DNA of 64,000 nucleotides, taken from the NCBI RefSeq assembly GCF_050947335.1, contig NW_027473722.1, positions 1 to 64,000 of the forward strand, written 5' to 3'. The notes below the pieces were generated by a model. It ran no database searches. It was not told the origin of the DNA and saw only the letters and a list, made by a program, of their open reading frames with translations. Every line of letters starts with the position of its first letter. The stretch's first letter is position 1. Positions 44,321-59,313 of the stretch are shown here, one piece after another. This DNA comes from Megachile rotundata (Eukaryota > Arthropoda > Insecta > Hymenoptera > Megachilidae). The position numbers and the translations under genes are program-made.

Positions 44321-47300
44321 TTACTATACTCATTACTCTTATTATTATCAATCTAACTCATATTATTAGCCATATTATGCTTATATGATCGATAGAACGA
44401 CAATTACTATACACATTACTCTTATTATTATCAATCTAAATCATATTATTAGCCATATTACGATTATATGATCGATAGGACGACAATTACTATACTCATT
44501 ACTCTTATTATTATCAATCTAACTCATATTATTAAACACATTATGCTTATATGATCGATGGGACGACAATTACTATACTTATTACACTCACTGTTATCAA
44601 TCTAACTCATATTATTAGCCATATTATGGTTATATGACCGATAGAACGTCAATTACTATACTTATTACTCTTATTGTTATCAATCTAATTCATATTATTA
44701 GACATATTATGCTTACATGATCGATAGGACGACAATTACTATACTTATTACTCTTATTATTATCAATCTAACTCATATTATTAAACACATTATGCTTATA
44801 TGATCGATAGGACGACAATTACTATACTCATTACTCTTATTATTATCAATCTAAATCATATTATTAGCCATATTATGATTATCTGATCGATAGGACGACA
44901 ATTACTATACTCATTACTCTTATTACTATCAATCTAACTCATATTATTAGCCATATTATACTTATATGATCGATATAACAACAATTACTCTACTTATTAC
45001 ACTCACTGTTGTCAATCTAACTCATATTATTAGCCATATTATGGTTATATGACCGATAGAACGACAATTACTATACTCATTGCTCTTATTATTATCAATC
45101 TAACTCATATTATTAACCATATTATGCAGATATGATCGATAGAACTACAATTACTATACTCATTACTCTTATTATTATCAATCTAACTCATATTATTAGC
45201 CATATTATGCTTCTATGATCGATAGATCGAGAATTACTATACTCACTACTCTTAGTATTATCAATGTAACTCATATTATTAGCCATATTATGCTTATATT
45301 ATCGATAGAACGACAATTACTATACTTACTACTTTTATTATTATCAATACAACTCATATTATTAGCCATATTATGCTTAAATGATCGATAGCACTACAAT
45401 CCTATACTAACTACTCTTAGTATTATCAATCTAACTCATATTATTAGCCATATTATGCTAATATGATCGGTAGAACGACAATCACTATACTTATTACTCT
45501 TTTTATTATCAACCTAACTCATATTATTAGCCATATTATGCTTATATGATCGATAGAACGACAATTACTATACTTATTACTCATATTATTATCAATCTAA
45601 CACATATTATTAGCCATATTATGCTTAAATGATCGATAGAACTACAATTACTATACTCATTACTCTCATTATTATCAATCTAACCCATATTATTAGCTAT
45701 ATTATGCTAATATGATCGACAGAACGACATTTACTATACTTATTACACTCACTATTATCAATCTAACTCATATTATTAACCATATTGTGCAGATATGATC
45801 GATAGCACGACATTTACTATACACATTACTCTTACTATTATCAATCTAACTCATATTATTAACCATATTATGCAGATATGATCGATAGCACGACATTTAC
45901 TATACACATTACTCTTACTATTATCCATCTAACTCATATTATTAACCATATTATGCAGATATGATCGATAGCACGACACTTACTATACACATTACTCTTA
46001 CTATTATCAATCTAACTCATATTATTAACCATATTATGCAGATATGATCGATAGCACGACATTTACTATACTTACTACTCTTATTATTATCAATCTAACT
46101 CATATTATTAGCCATATTATGCTTATATGAGCAATAGAACTACAGTTACTATACTCACTACTCTTAGTATTATCAATCTAACTCATATTATTAGCCATAT
46201 TATGCTTATATGATCGATAGAACGACAATTACTATACTCATTACTCTTATTATTATCCATCTAACTCATATTATTAGCCATATTATGCTTATATGATCGG
46301 TAGAACGACAATTACTCTACTTATTACTCTTATTATTATCAATCTAACTCATATTATTAACCATATTATGCTTATATTATCGATAGAACAACAATTACTA
46401 TACTTATTACTGTTATTACTATCAATCTAACTCATATTGTTAGCCATATTATGCTTAAATGATCGATAGAACGACAATTACTATACTTATTACTCTTATT
46501 ATTATCAATCTAACTCATATTATTAGCCATATTATGCTTATATGATCGATAGAACGACAATTACTATACTTATTACTCATATTATTATCAATCTAACTCA
46601 TATTATTAGCCATATTATGCCTAAATGATCGATAGAACTACAATTACTATACTCATTACTCTTATTATTATCAATCTAACCATATTATTAGCTATATTAT
46701 GCTAATATGATCGACAGAACGACATTTACTATACTTATTACACTCACTATTATCAATCTAACTCATGTTATTAACCATATTATGCTTATATGATCGATAG
46801 AACGACAATTACTATACTTATTACTCTTATTATTATCAATCTAATTCATATTATTGACCATATTATGCTAATATGATCGATAGAACGACAATTACTATAC
46901 TTATTACACTCACTGTTATCAATCTAACTCATATTATTAACCATATTGTGCAGATATGATCGATAGCACGACATTTACTATACACATTACTCTTACTATT
47001 ATCAATCTAACTCATATTATTAACCATATTATGCAGATATGATCGATAGCACGACATTTACTATACACATTACTCTTACTATTATCCATCTAACTCATAT
47101 TATTAGCCATATTATGCTTATATGATCGGTAGAACGACAATTACTCTACTTATTACTCTTATTATTATCAATCTAACTCATATTATTCACCATATTATGC
47201 TTATATTATCGATAGAACAACAATTACTATACTTATTACTGTTATTACTATCAATCTAACTCATATTATTAGCCATATTATGCTTAAATGATCGATAGAA

Positions 47301-47389
47301 CGACAATTACTATACTTATTACTCTTATTATTATCAATCTAACTCATATTATTAGCCATATTATGCTTATATGATCGGTAGAACGACAA
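44321..47389 (+). repeat. 37-monomer higher-order repeat, copy A (3,069 bp)
   Basis: Marks recur 3,069 bp later: ccatattacgattat (44461 and 47530), ccgatagaacgtc (44638 and 47707), gatcgatataac (44971 and 48040) and caatcc (45392 and 48461). The unit joins the right edge of the gataggac domain to a stretch matching 39.0-41.3 kb. At 45464-45469 one whole monomer is missing compared with copy B, after which the marks lie 3,152 bp apart (ctctttttatt at 45499 and 48651; aatctaaccatatt at 46681 and 49833). Confidence 0.9.
45464..45469 (+). other. Single-monomer deletion junction
   Basis: The left part of a gctaatatgatcgag monomer is fused at tgatcg to the right part of the following gcaaatttgatcggtag monomer, giving gctaatatgatcggtag. 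Copy B (48526 onward) keeps both. The loss is exactly one unit and leaves a hybrid monomer, the expected product of unequal exchange or slippage between adjacent monomers. Confidence 0.85.
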
Positions 47390-50300
47390 TTACTATACTC
47401 ATTACTCTTATTATTATCAATCTAACTCATATTATTAGCCATATTATGCTTATATGATCGATAGAACGACAATTACTGTACACATTACTCTTATTATTAT
47501 CAATCTAAATCATATTATTAGCCATATTACGATTATATGATCGATAGGACGACAATTACTATACTCATTACTCTTATTCTTATCAATCTAACTCATATTA
47601 TTAGCCATATTATGCTTATATGATCGATGGGACGACAATTACTATACTTATTACACTCACTGTTATCAATCTAACTCATATTATTAGCCATATTATGGTT
47701 ATATGACCGATAGAACGTCAATTACTATACTTATTACTCTTATTGTTATCAATCTAATTCATATTATTAGACATATTATGCTTACATGATCGATAGGACG
47801 ACAATTACTATACTTATTACTCTTATTATTATCAATCTAACTCATATTATTAGACACATTATGCTTATATGATCGATAGGACGACAATTACTATACTCAT
47901 TACTCTTATTATTATCAATCTAAATCATATTATTAGCCATATTATGATTATCTGATCGATAGGACGACAATTACTATACTCATTACTCTTATTACTATCA
48001 ATCTAACTCATATTATTAGCCATATTATACTTATATGATCGATATAACAACAATTACTCTACTTATTACACTCACTGTTGTCAATCTAACTCATATTATT
48101 AGCCATATTATGGTTATATGACCGATAGAACGACAATTACTATACTCATTGCTCTTATTATTATCAATCTAACTCATATTATTAACCATATTATGCAGAT
48201 ATGATCGATAGAACTACAATTACTATACTCATTACTCTTATTATTATCAATCTAACTCATATTATTAGCCATATTATGCTTCTATGATCGATAGATCGAG
48301 AATTACTATACTCACTACTCTTAGTATTATCAATGTAACTCATATTATTAGCCATATTATGCTTATATTATCGATAGAACGACAATTACTATACTTACTA
48401 CTTTTATTATTATCAATACAACTCATATTATTAGCCATATTATGCTTAAATGATCGATAGCACTACAATCCTATACTCACTACTCTTAGTATTATCAATC
48501 TAACTCATATTATTAGCCATATTATGCTAATATGATCGAGAGAACGACAATTACTATACTTATTACACTCACTGTTATCAATCTAACTCATATTACTAAC
48601 CATATTATGCAAATTTGATCGGTAGAACGACAATCACTATACTTATTACTCTTTTTATTATCAACCTAACTCATATTATTAGCCATATTATGCTTATATG
48701 ATCGATAGAACGACAATTACTATACTTATTACTCATATTATTATCAATCTAACACATATTATTAGCCATATTATGCTTAAATGATCGATAGAACTACAAT
48801 TACTATACTCATTACTCTTATTATTATCAATCTAACCCATATTATTAGCTATATTATGCTAATATGATCGACAGAACGACATTTACTATACTTATTACAC
48901 TCACTATTATCAATCTAACTCATATTATTAACCATATTGTGCAGATATGATCGATAGCACGACATTTACTATACACATTACTCTTACTATTATCAATCTA
49001 ACTCATATTATTAACCATATTATGCAGATATGATCGATAGCACGACATTTACTATACACATTACTCTTACTATTATCCATCTAACTCATATTATTAACCA
49101 TATTATGCAGATATGATCGATAGCACGACACTTACTATACACATTACTCTTACTATTATCAATCTAACTCATATTATTAACCATATTATGCAGATATGAT
49201 CGATAGCACGACATTTACTATACTTACTACTCTTATTATTATCAATCTAACTCATATTATTAGCCATATTATGCTTATATGAGCAATAGAACTACAGTTA
49301 CTATACTCACTACTCTTAGTATTATCTATCTAACTCATATTATTAGCCATATTATGCTTATATGATCGATAGAACGACAATTACTATACTCATTACTCTT
49401 ATTATTATCCATCTAACTCATATTATTAGCCATATTATGCTTATATGATCGGTAGAACGACAATTACTCTACTTATTACTCTTATTATTATCAATCTAAC
49501 TCATATTATTAACCATATTATGCTTATATTATCGATAGAACAACAATTACTATACTTATTACTGTTATTACTATCAATCTAACTCATATTGTTAGCCATA
49601 TTATGCTTAAATGATCGATAGAACGACAATTACTATACTTATTACTCTTATTATTATCAATCTAACTCATATTATTAGCCATATTATGCTTATATGATCG
49701 ATAGAACGACAATTACTATACTTATTACTCATATTATTATCAATCTAACTCATATTATTAGCCATATTATGCCTAAATGATCGATAGAACTACAATTACT
49801 ATACTCATTACTCTTATTATTATCAATCTAACCATATTATTAGCTATATTATGCTAATATGATCGACAGAACGACATTTACTATACTTATTACACTCACT
49901 ATTATCAATCTAACTCATGTTATTAACCATATTATGCTTATATGATCGATAGAACGACAATTACTATACTTATTACTCTTATTATTATCAATCTAATTCA
50001 TATTATTGACCATATTATGCTAATATGATCGATAGAACGACAATTACTATACTTATTACACTCACTGTTATCAATCTAACTCATATTATTAACCATATTG
50101 TGCAGATATGATCGATAGCACGACATTTACTATACACATTACTCTTACTATTATCAATCTAACTCATATTATTAACCATATTATGCAGATATGATCGATA
50201 GCACGACATTTACTATACACATTACTCTTACTATTATCCATCTAACTCATATTATTAGCCATATTATGCTTATATGATCGGTAGAACGACAATTACTCTA

Positions 50301-50541
50301 CTTATTACTCTTATTATTATCAATCTAACTCATATTATTCACCATATTATGCTTATATTATCGATAGAACAACAATTACTATACTTATTACTGTTATTAC
50401 TATCAATCTAACTCATATTATTAGCCATATTATGTTTAAATGATCGATAGAACGACAATTACTATACTTATTACTCTTATTATTATCAGTCTAACTCATA
50501 TTATTAGCCATATTATGCTTATATGATCGGTAGAACGACAA
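47390..50541 (+). repeat. 38-monomer higher-order repeat, copy B (3,152 bp)
   Basis: A tandem copy of the preceding unit that keeps the one monomer copy A has lost. It starts with the ttactgtacacatt and ccatattacgattat monomers and ends where gatcggtag continues as acaattactctac instead of acaattactatactc (about 50547). Private changes include tattagacacatt near 47851 (copy A has ttaaacacatt) and tattatctatc near 49322. It is followed directly by the 53-monomer repeat. Confidence 0.9.
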
Positions 50542-50690
50542 TTACTCTACTTATTACTCTTATTATTATCAATCTAACTCATATTATTAACCATATTATG
50601 CAGATATGATCGATAGCACGACATTTGCTATACCTATTACTCCTATTATTATGAATCTAACTCATATTATTAACCATATTATGCAGATAT

Positions 50691-53600
50691 GATCTATAGA
50701 ACTGGAATTACTATACTCATTACTCTTATTATTATCAATCTAACTCATATTATTAGCCATATTATGCTTATATGATCGATAGAACGACAATTACTATACT
50801 CATTACTCTTATTATTATCCATCTAACTCATATTATTAGCCATATTATGCTTATATGATCGACAGAACGACAATTACTATACTTATTACACTCACTATTA
50901 TCAATCTAACTCATATTATTAACCATATTATGCAGATATGATCGATAGAACGACATTTACTATACTTATTACACTCACTATTATCAATCTAACTCATGTT
51001 ATTAACCATATTATGCAGATGTGATCGATAGAACGACAATTACTATACTTATTACTCTTATTATTATAAATCTGACTCATATTATTAGCCATATTATGCT
51101 TATATGATCGATAGAACGACAAATACTATACTTATTACTCTTATTATTATCAATCTAACTCATATTATTAACCATATTATGCAGATATGATCGATAGCAC
51201 GACATTTACTATACACATTACTCTTACTATTATCAATCTAACTCATATTATTAACCATATTATGCAGATATGATCGATAGCACGACATTTACTATACTTA
51301 CTACTCTTATTATTATCAATCTAACTCATATTATTAGCCATATTATGCTTCTATGATCGATAGAACGAGAATTACTATACTCACTACTCTTAGTATTATC
51401 AATCTAACTCATATTATTAGCCATATTATGCTTATATTATCGATAGAACGACAATTACTATACTTATTACTCTTATTATTATCAACCTAACTCATATTAT
51501 TAGCCATATTATGCTTATATGATCGATAGAACGACAATTACTATACTTATTACTCTTATTATTGTGAATCTAACTCATATTATTAACCATATTATGCAGA
51601 TATGATCGATAGAACTACAATTACTATACTTATTACTCTTATTATTATCAATCTAACTCATATTATTAGCCATATTATGCTTATATGATCGATAGAACGA
51701 GAATTACTATACTCACTACTCTTAATATTATCAATCTAACTCTTATTATTAGCCATATTATGCTTATAATATCGATAGAACGACAATTACTATACTTATT
51801 ACTGTTATTATTATCAATCTAACTCATATTATTAGCCATATTATGCTTAAATGATCGATAGAACTACAATTACTATACTCATTACTCTTATTATTATCAA
51901 TCTAACCCATATTATTAGCCATATTATGCTAATATGATCGACAGAACGACAATTACTATACTTATTACACTCACTGTTATCAATCTAACTCATATTATTA
52001 ACCATATTATGCAAATTTGATCGATAGAACGACAATCACTATACTTATTACTCTTATTATTATCAACCTAACTCATGTTATTAGCCATATTATGCTTATA
52101 TGATCGATAGCACGACATTTACTATACACATTACTCTTACTATTATCAATCTAACTCATATTATTAACCATATTATGCAGATACGATCGATAGCACGACA
52201 TTTACTATACTTACTACTCTTATTATTATCAATCTAACTCATATTATTAGCCATATTATGCATAAATGATCGATAGAACGACAATTACTATACTTATTAC
52301 TCTTATTATTATGAATGTAACTCATATTATTAGCCATATTATGCTTATATGAGCAATAGAACTACAATTACTATACTTATTACTCTTATTATTATCAATC
52401 TAACTCATATTATTAACCATATTATGCAGATATGATCGATAGAACTACAATTACTATACTCATTACTCTTATTATTATCAATCTAACTCATATTATTAGC
52501 CATATTATGCTTCTATGATCGATAGATCGAGAATTACTATACTCACTACTCTTAGTATTATCAATGTAACTCATATTATTAGCCATATTATGCTTATATT
52601 ATCGATAGAACGACAATTACTATACTTACTACTTTTATTATTATCAATCCAACTCATATTATTAGCCATATTATGCTTAAATGATCGATAGCACTACAAT
52701 CCTATACTCACTACTCTTAGTATTATCAATCTAACTCATATTATTAGCCATATTATGCTAATATGATCGAGAGAACGACAATTACTATACTTATTACACT
52801 CACTGTTATCAATCTAACTCATATTATTAACCATATTATGCAAATTTGATCGGTAGAACGACAATCACTATACTTATTACTCTTATTATTATCAACCTAA
52901 CTCATATTATTAGCCATATTATGCTTATATGATCGATAGAACGACAATTACTATACTTATTACTCATATTATTATCAATCTAACACATATTATTAGCCAT
53001 ATTATGCTTAAATGATCGATAGAACTACAATTACTATACTCATTACTCTTATTATTATCAATCTAACCCATATTATTAGCTATATTATGCTAATATGATC
53101 GACAGAACGACATTTACTATACTTATTACACTCACTATTATCAATCTAACTCATATTATTAACCATATTATGCAGATATGATCGATAGCACGACATTTAC
53201 TATACACATTACTCTTACTATTATCAATCTAACTCATATTATTAACCATATTATGCAGATATGATCGATAGCACGACATTTACTATACACATTACTCTTA
53301 CTATTATCCATCTAACTCATATTATTAACCATATTATGCAGATATGATCGATAGCACGACACTTACTATACACATTACTCTTACTATTATCAATCTAACT
53401 CATATTATTAACCATATTATGCAGATATGATCGATAGCACGACATTTACTATACTTACTACTCTTATTATTATCAATCTAACTCATATTATTAGCCATAT
53501 TATGCTTATATGAGCAATAGAACTACAGTTACTATACTCACTACTCTTAGTATTATCAATCTAACTCATATTATTAGCCATATTATGCTTATATGATCGA

Positions 53601-54915
53601 TAGAACGACAATTACTATACTTATTACACTCACTGTTATCAATCTAACTGATATTATTAACCATATTATGCAAATTTGATCGATAGAACGACAATCACTA
53701 TACTTATTACTCTTATTATTATCAACCTAACTCATATTATTAACCATATTATGCATAAATGATCGATAGAACGACAATTACTATACTTATTACTCTTATT
53801 ATTATGAATCTAACTCATATTATTAGCCATATTATGCAGATATGATCGATAGCACGACATTTACTATACACATTACTCTTACTATTATCAATCTAACTCA
53901 TATTATTAACCATATTATGCAGATATGATCGATAGCACGACATTTACTATACTTATTACTCTTATTATTATGAATCTAACTCATATTATTAGCCATATTA
54001 TGCTTATATGAGCAATAGAACTACAATTACTATACTTATTACTCTTATTATTATCAATCTAACTCATATTATTAACCGTACTATGCAGATATGATCGATA
54101 GAACTACAATTACTATACTCATTACTCTTATTATTATCAATCTAACTCATATTATTAGCCATATTATGCTTCTATGATCGATAGAACGAGAATTACTATA
54201 CTCACTACTCTTAGTATTATCAATGTAACTCATATTATTAGCCATATTATGCTTATATTATCGATAGAACGACAATTACTATACTTACTACTTTTATTAT
54301 TATCAATCCAACTCATATTATTAGCCATATTATGCTTAAATGATCGATAGAGCTACAATTACTATACTCACTACTCTTAGTATTATCAATCTAACTCATA
54401 TTATTAGCCATATTATGCTAATATGATCGAGAGAACGACAATTACTATACTTATTACACTCACTGTTATCAATCTAACTCATATTATTAACCATATTATG
54501 CAAATTTCATCGGTAGAACGACAATCACTATACTTATTACTCTTATTATTATCAACCTAACTCATATTATTAGCCATATTATGCTTATATGATCGATAGA
54601 ACGACAATTACTATACTTATTACTCTTATTATTATGAATCTAACTCATATTATTAACCATATTATGCAGATATGATCGATAGAACTACAATTACTATACT
54701 TATTACTCTTATTATTATCAATCTAACTCATATTATTAGCCATATTATGCTTATATGATCGATAGAACGAGAATTACTATACTCACTACTCTTAATATTA
54801 TCAATCTAACTCTTATTATTAACCATATTATGCAGATATGATCGATAGCACGACATTTGCTATACTCCTATTATTATGAATCTAACTCATATTATTAACC
54901 ATATTATGCAGATAT
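50691..54915 (+). repeat. 53-monomer higher-order repeat, copy 1 (51 monomers)
   Basis: I set the unit start arbitrarily at the gatctatagaactgg mark (50691, 54916, 59314, 62550). Copy 1 is two monomers shorter than the full unit: near 50950 the gcagatatg monomer runs straight into gaacgacatttac, skipping the cggcaattatttt pair found at 55260 and 59658. Other marks: catgttattagcc (52074), gatagatcgag (about 52525), caatcc (52692), ttactcatatt (about 52960), a run of gcacgacattt monomers (about 53180-53450), and gatagagctac (54350) with gcaaatttcatcgg. About 150 bp before it (50542-50690) matches the stretch just before 37088. A 7-bp deletion lies at 54865. Confidence 0.9.
54859..54872 (+). other. 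7-bp deletion in one monomer
   Basis: The monomer reads gctatactcctatt, whereas its counterparts near 37024, 50629 and 59249 read gctatac, then ctattac, then tcctatt. The missing 7 bp lie between near-repeats of ctatt/ctata, suggesting slippage. It is the largest indel I found that is not a multiple of 83. Confidence 0.85.
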
Positions 54916-57900
54916 GATCTATAGAACTGGAATTACTATACTCATTACTCTTATTATTATCAATCTAACTCATATTATTAGCCATATTATGCTTATATGA
55001 TCGATAGAACGACAATTACTATACTCATTACTCTTATTATTATCCATCTAACTCATATTATTAGCCATATTATGCTTATATGATCGACAGAACGACAATT
55101 ACTATACTTATTACACTCACTATTATCAATCTAACTCATATTATTAACCATATTATGCAGATATGATCGATAGCACGACATTTACTATACTTATTACTCT
55201 TATTATCATCAATCTAACTCATATTATTAGCCATATTATGCTTAAATGATCGATAGAACGGCAATTATTTTACTCATTACTCTTATTATTATCAATCCAA
55301 CTCATATTATTACCCATATTATGATTATATGATCGATAGAACGACATTTACTATACTTATTACACTCACTATTATCAATCTAACTCATGTTATTAACCAT
55401 ATTATGCAGATGTGATCGATAGAACGACAATTACTATACTTATTACTCTTATTATTATAAATCTGACTCATATTATTAGCCATATTATGCTTATATGATC
55501 GATAGAACGACAAATACTATACTTATTACTCTTATTATTATCAATCTAACTCATATTATTAACCATATTATGCAGATATGATCGATAGCACGACATTTAC
55601 TATACACATTACTCTTACTATTATCAATCTAACTCATATTATTAACCATATTATGCAGATATGATCGATAGCACGACATTTACTATACTTACTACTCTTA
55701 TTATTATCAATCTAACTCATATTATTAGCCATATTATGCTTCTATGATCGATAGAACGAGAATTACTATACTCACTACTCTTAGTATTATCAATCTAACT
55801 CATATTATTAGCCATATTATGCTTATATTATCGATAGAACGACAATTACTATACTTATTACTCTTATTATTATCAACCTAACTCATATTATTAGCCATAT
55901 TATGCTTATATGATCGATAGAACGACAATTACTATACTTATTACTCTTATTATTGTGAATCTAACTCATATTATTAACCATATTATGCAGATATGATCGA
56001 TAGAACTACAATTACTATACTTATTACTCTTATTATTATCAATCTAACTCATATTATTAGCCATATTATGCTTATATGATCGATAGAACGAGAATTACTA
56101 TACTCACTACTCTTAATATTATCAATCTAACTCTTATTATTAGCCATATTATGCTTATAATATCGATAGAACGACAATTACTATACTTATTACTGTTATT
56201 ATTATCAATCTAACTCATATTATTAGCCATATTATGCTTAAATGATCGATAGAACTACAATTACTATACTCATTACTCTTATTATTATCAATCTAACCCA
56301 TATTATTAGCCATATTATGCTAATATGATCGACAGAACGACAATTACTATACTTATTACACTCACTGTTATCAATCTAACTCATATTATTAACCATATTA
56401 TGCAAATTTGATCGATAGAACGACAATCACTATACTTATTACTCTTATTATTATCAACCTAACTCATGTTATTAGCCATATTATGCTTATATGATCGATA
56501 GCACGACATTTACTATACACATTACTCTTACTATTATCAATCTAACTCATATTATTAACCATATTATGCAGATACGATCGATAGCACGACATTTACTATA
56601 CTTACTACTCTTATTATTATCAATCTAACTCATATTATTAGCCATATTATGCATAAATGATCGATAGAACGACAATTACTATACTTATTACTCTTATTAT
56701 TATGAATCTAACTCATATTATTAGCCATATTATGCTTATATGAGCAATAGAACTACAATTACTATACTTATTACTCTTATTATTATCAATCTAACTCATA
56801 TTATTAACCATATTATGCAGATATGATCGATAGAACTACAATTACTATACTCATTACTCTTATTATTATCAATCTAACTCATATTATTAGCCATATTATG
56901 CTTCTATGATCGATAGATCGAGAATTACTATACTCACTACTCTTAGTATTATCAATGTAACTCATATTATTAGCCATATTATGCTTATATTATCGATAGA
57001 ACGACAATTACTATACTTACTACTTTTATTATTATCAATCCAACTCATATTATTAGCCATATTATGCTTAAATGATCGATAGCACTACAATCCTATACTC
57101 ACTACTCTTAGTATTATCAATCTAACTCATATTATTAGCCATATTATGCTAATATGATCGAGAGAACGACAATTACTATACTTATTACACTCACTGTTAT
57201 CAATCTAACTCATATTATTAACCATATTATGCAAATTTGATCGGTAGAACGACAATCACTATACTTATTACTCTTATTATTATCAACCTAACTCATATTA
57301 TTAGCCATATTATGCTTATATGATCGATAGAACGACAATTACTATACTTATTACTCATATTATTATCAATCTAACACATATTATTAGCCATATTATGCTT
57401 AAATGATCGATAGAACTACAATTACTATACTCATTACTCTTATTATTATCAATCTAACCCATATTATTAGCTATATTATGCTAATATGATCGACAGAACG
57501 ACATTTACTATACTTATTACACTCACTATTATCAATCTAACTCATATTATTAACCATATTATGCAGATATGATCGATAGCACGACATTTACTATACACAT
57601 TACTCTTACTATTATCAATCTAACTCATATTATTAACCATATTATGCAGATATGATCGATAGCACGACATTTACTATACACATTACTCTTACTATTATCC
57701 ATCTAACTCATATTATTAACCATATTATGCAGATATGATCGATAGCACGACACTTACTATACACATTACTCTTACTATTATCAATCTAACTCATATTATT
57801 AACCATATTATGCAGATATGATCGATAGCACGACATTTACTATACTTACTACTCTTATTATTATCAATCTAACTCATATTATTAGCCATATTATGCTTAT

Positions 57901-59313
57901 ATGAGCAATAGAACTACAGTTACTATACTCACTACTCTTAGTATTATCAATCTAACTCATATTATTAGCCATATTATGCTTATATGATCGATAGAACGAC
58001 AATTACTATACTTATTACACTCACTGTTATCAATCTAACTGATATTATTAACCATATTATGCAAATTTGATCGATAGAACGACAATCACTATACTTATTA
58101 CTCTTATTATTATCAACCTACCTCATATTATTAACCATATTATGCATAAATGATCGATAGAACGACAATTACTATACTTATTACTCTTATTATTATGAAT
58201 CTAACTCATATTATTAGCCATATTATGCAGATATGATCGATAGCACGACATTTACTATACACATTACTCTTACTATTATCAATCTAACTCATATTATTAA
58301 CCATATTATGCAGATATGATCGATAGCACGACATTTACTATACTTATTACTCTTATTATTATGAATCTAACTCATATTATTAGCCATATTATGCTTAAAT
58401 GAGCAATAGAACTACAATTACTATACTTATTACTCTTATTATTATCAATCTAACTCATATTATTAACCATACTATGCAGATATGATCGATAGAACTACAA
58501 TTACTATACTCATTACTCTTATTATTATCAATCTAACTCATATTATTAGCCATATTATGCTTCTATGATCGATAGAACGAGAATTACTATACTCACTACT
58601 CTTAGTATTATCAATGTAACTCATATTATTAGCCATATTATGCTTATATTATCGATAGAACGACAATTACTATACTTACTACTTTTATTATTATCAATCC
58701 AACTCATATTATTAGCCATATTATGCTTAAATGATCGATAGAGCTACAATTACTATACTCACTACTCTTAGTATTATCAATCTAACTCATATTATTAGCC
58801 ATATTATGCTAATATGATCGAGAGAACGACAATTACTATACTTATTACACTCATTGTTATCAATCTAACTCATATTATTAACCATATTATGCAAATTTCA
58901 TCGGTAGAACGACAATCACTATACTTATTACTCTTATTATTATCAACCTAACTCATATTATTAGCCATATTATGCTTATATGATCGATAGAACGACAATT
59001 ACTATACTTATTACTCTTATTATTATGAATCTAACTCATATTATTAACCATATTATGCAGATATGATCGATAGAACTACAATTACTATACTTATTACTCT
59101 TATTATTATCAATCTAACTCATATTATTAGCCATATTATGCTTATATGATCGATAGAACGAGAATTACTATACTCACTACTCTTAATATTATCAATCTAA
59201 CTCTTATTATTAACCATATTATGCAGATATGATCGATAGCACGACATTTGCTATACCTATTACTCCTATTATTATGAATCTAACTCATATTATTAACCAT
59301 ATTATGCAGATAT
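54916..59313 (+). repeat. 53-monomer higher-order repeat, copy 2 (full, 4,398 bp)
   Basis: The full unit is 53 x 83 minus 1 bp, the missing base being the caatcc deletion (57083). Marks step 4,398 bp to copy 3: cggcaattatttt at 55260 and 59658, catgttattagcc at 56465 and 60863, caatcc at 57083 and 61481. It contains two five-type cassettes (anchors 57148 and 58808), a run of four gcacgac monomers (about 57560-57850) with one gcacgacactt member, and the gatagagctac/gcaaatttcatcgg pair (58741, about 58893). Private changes include caacctacctc near 58115 and cactcattgtt near 58850. Confidence 0.93.
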
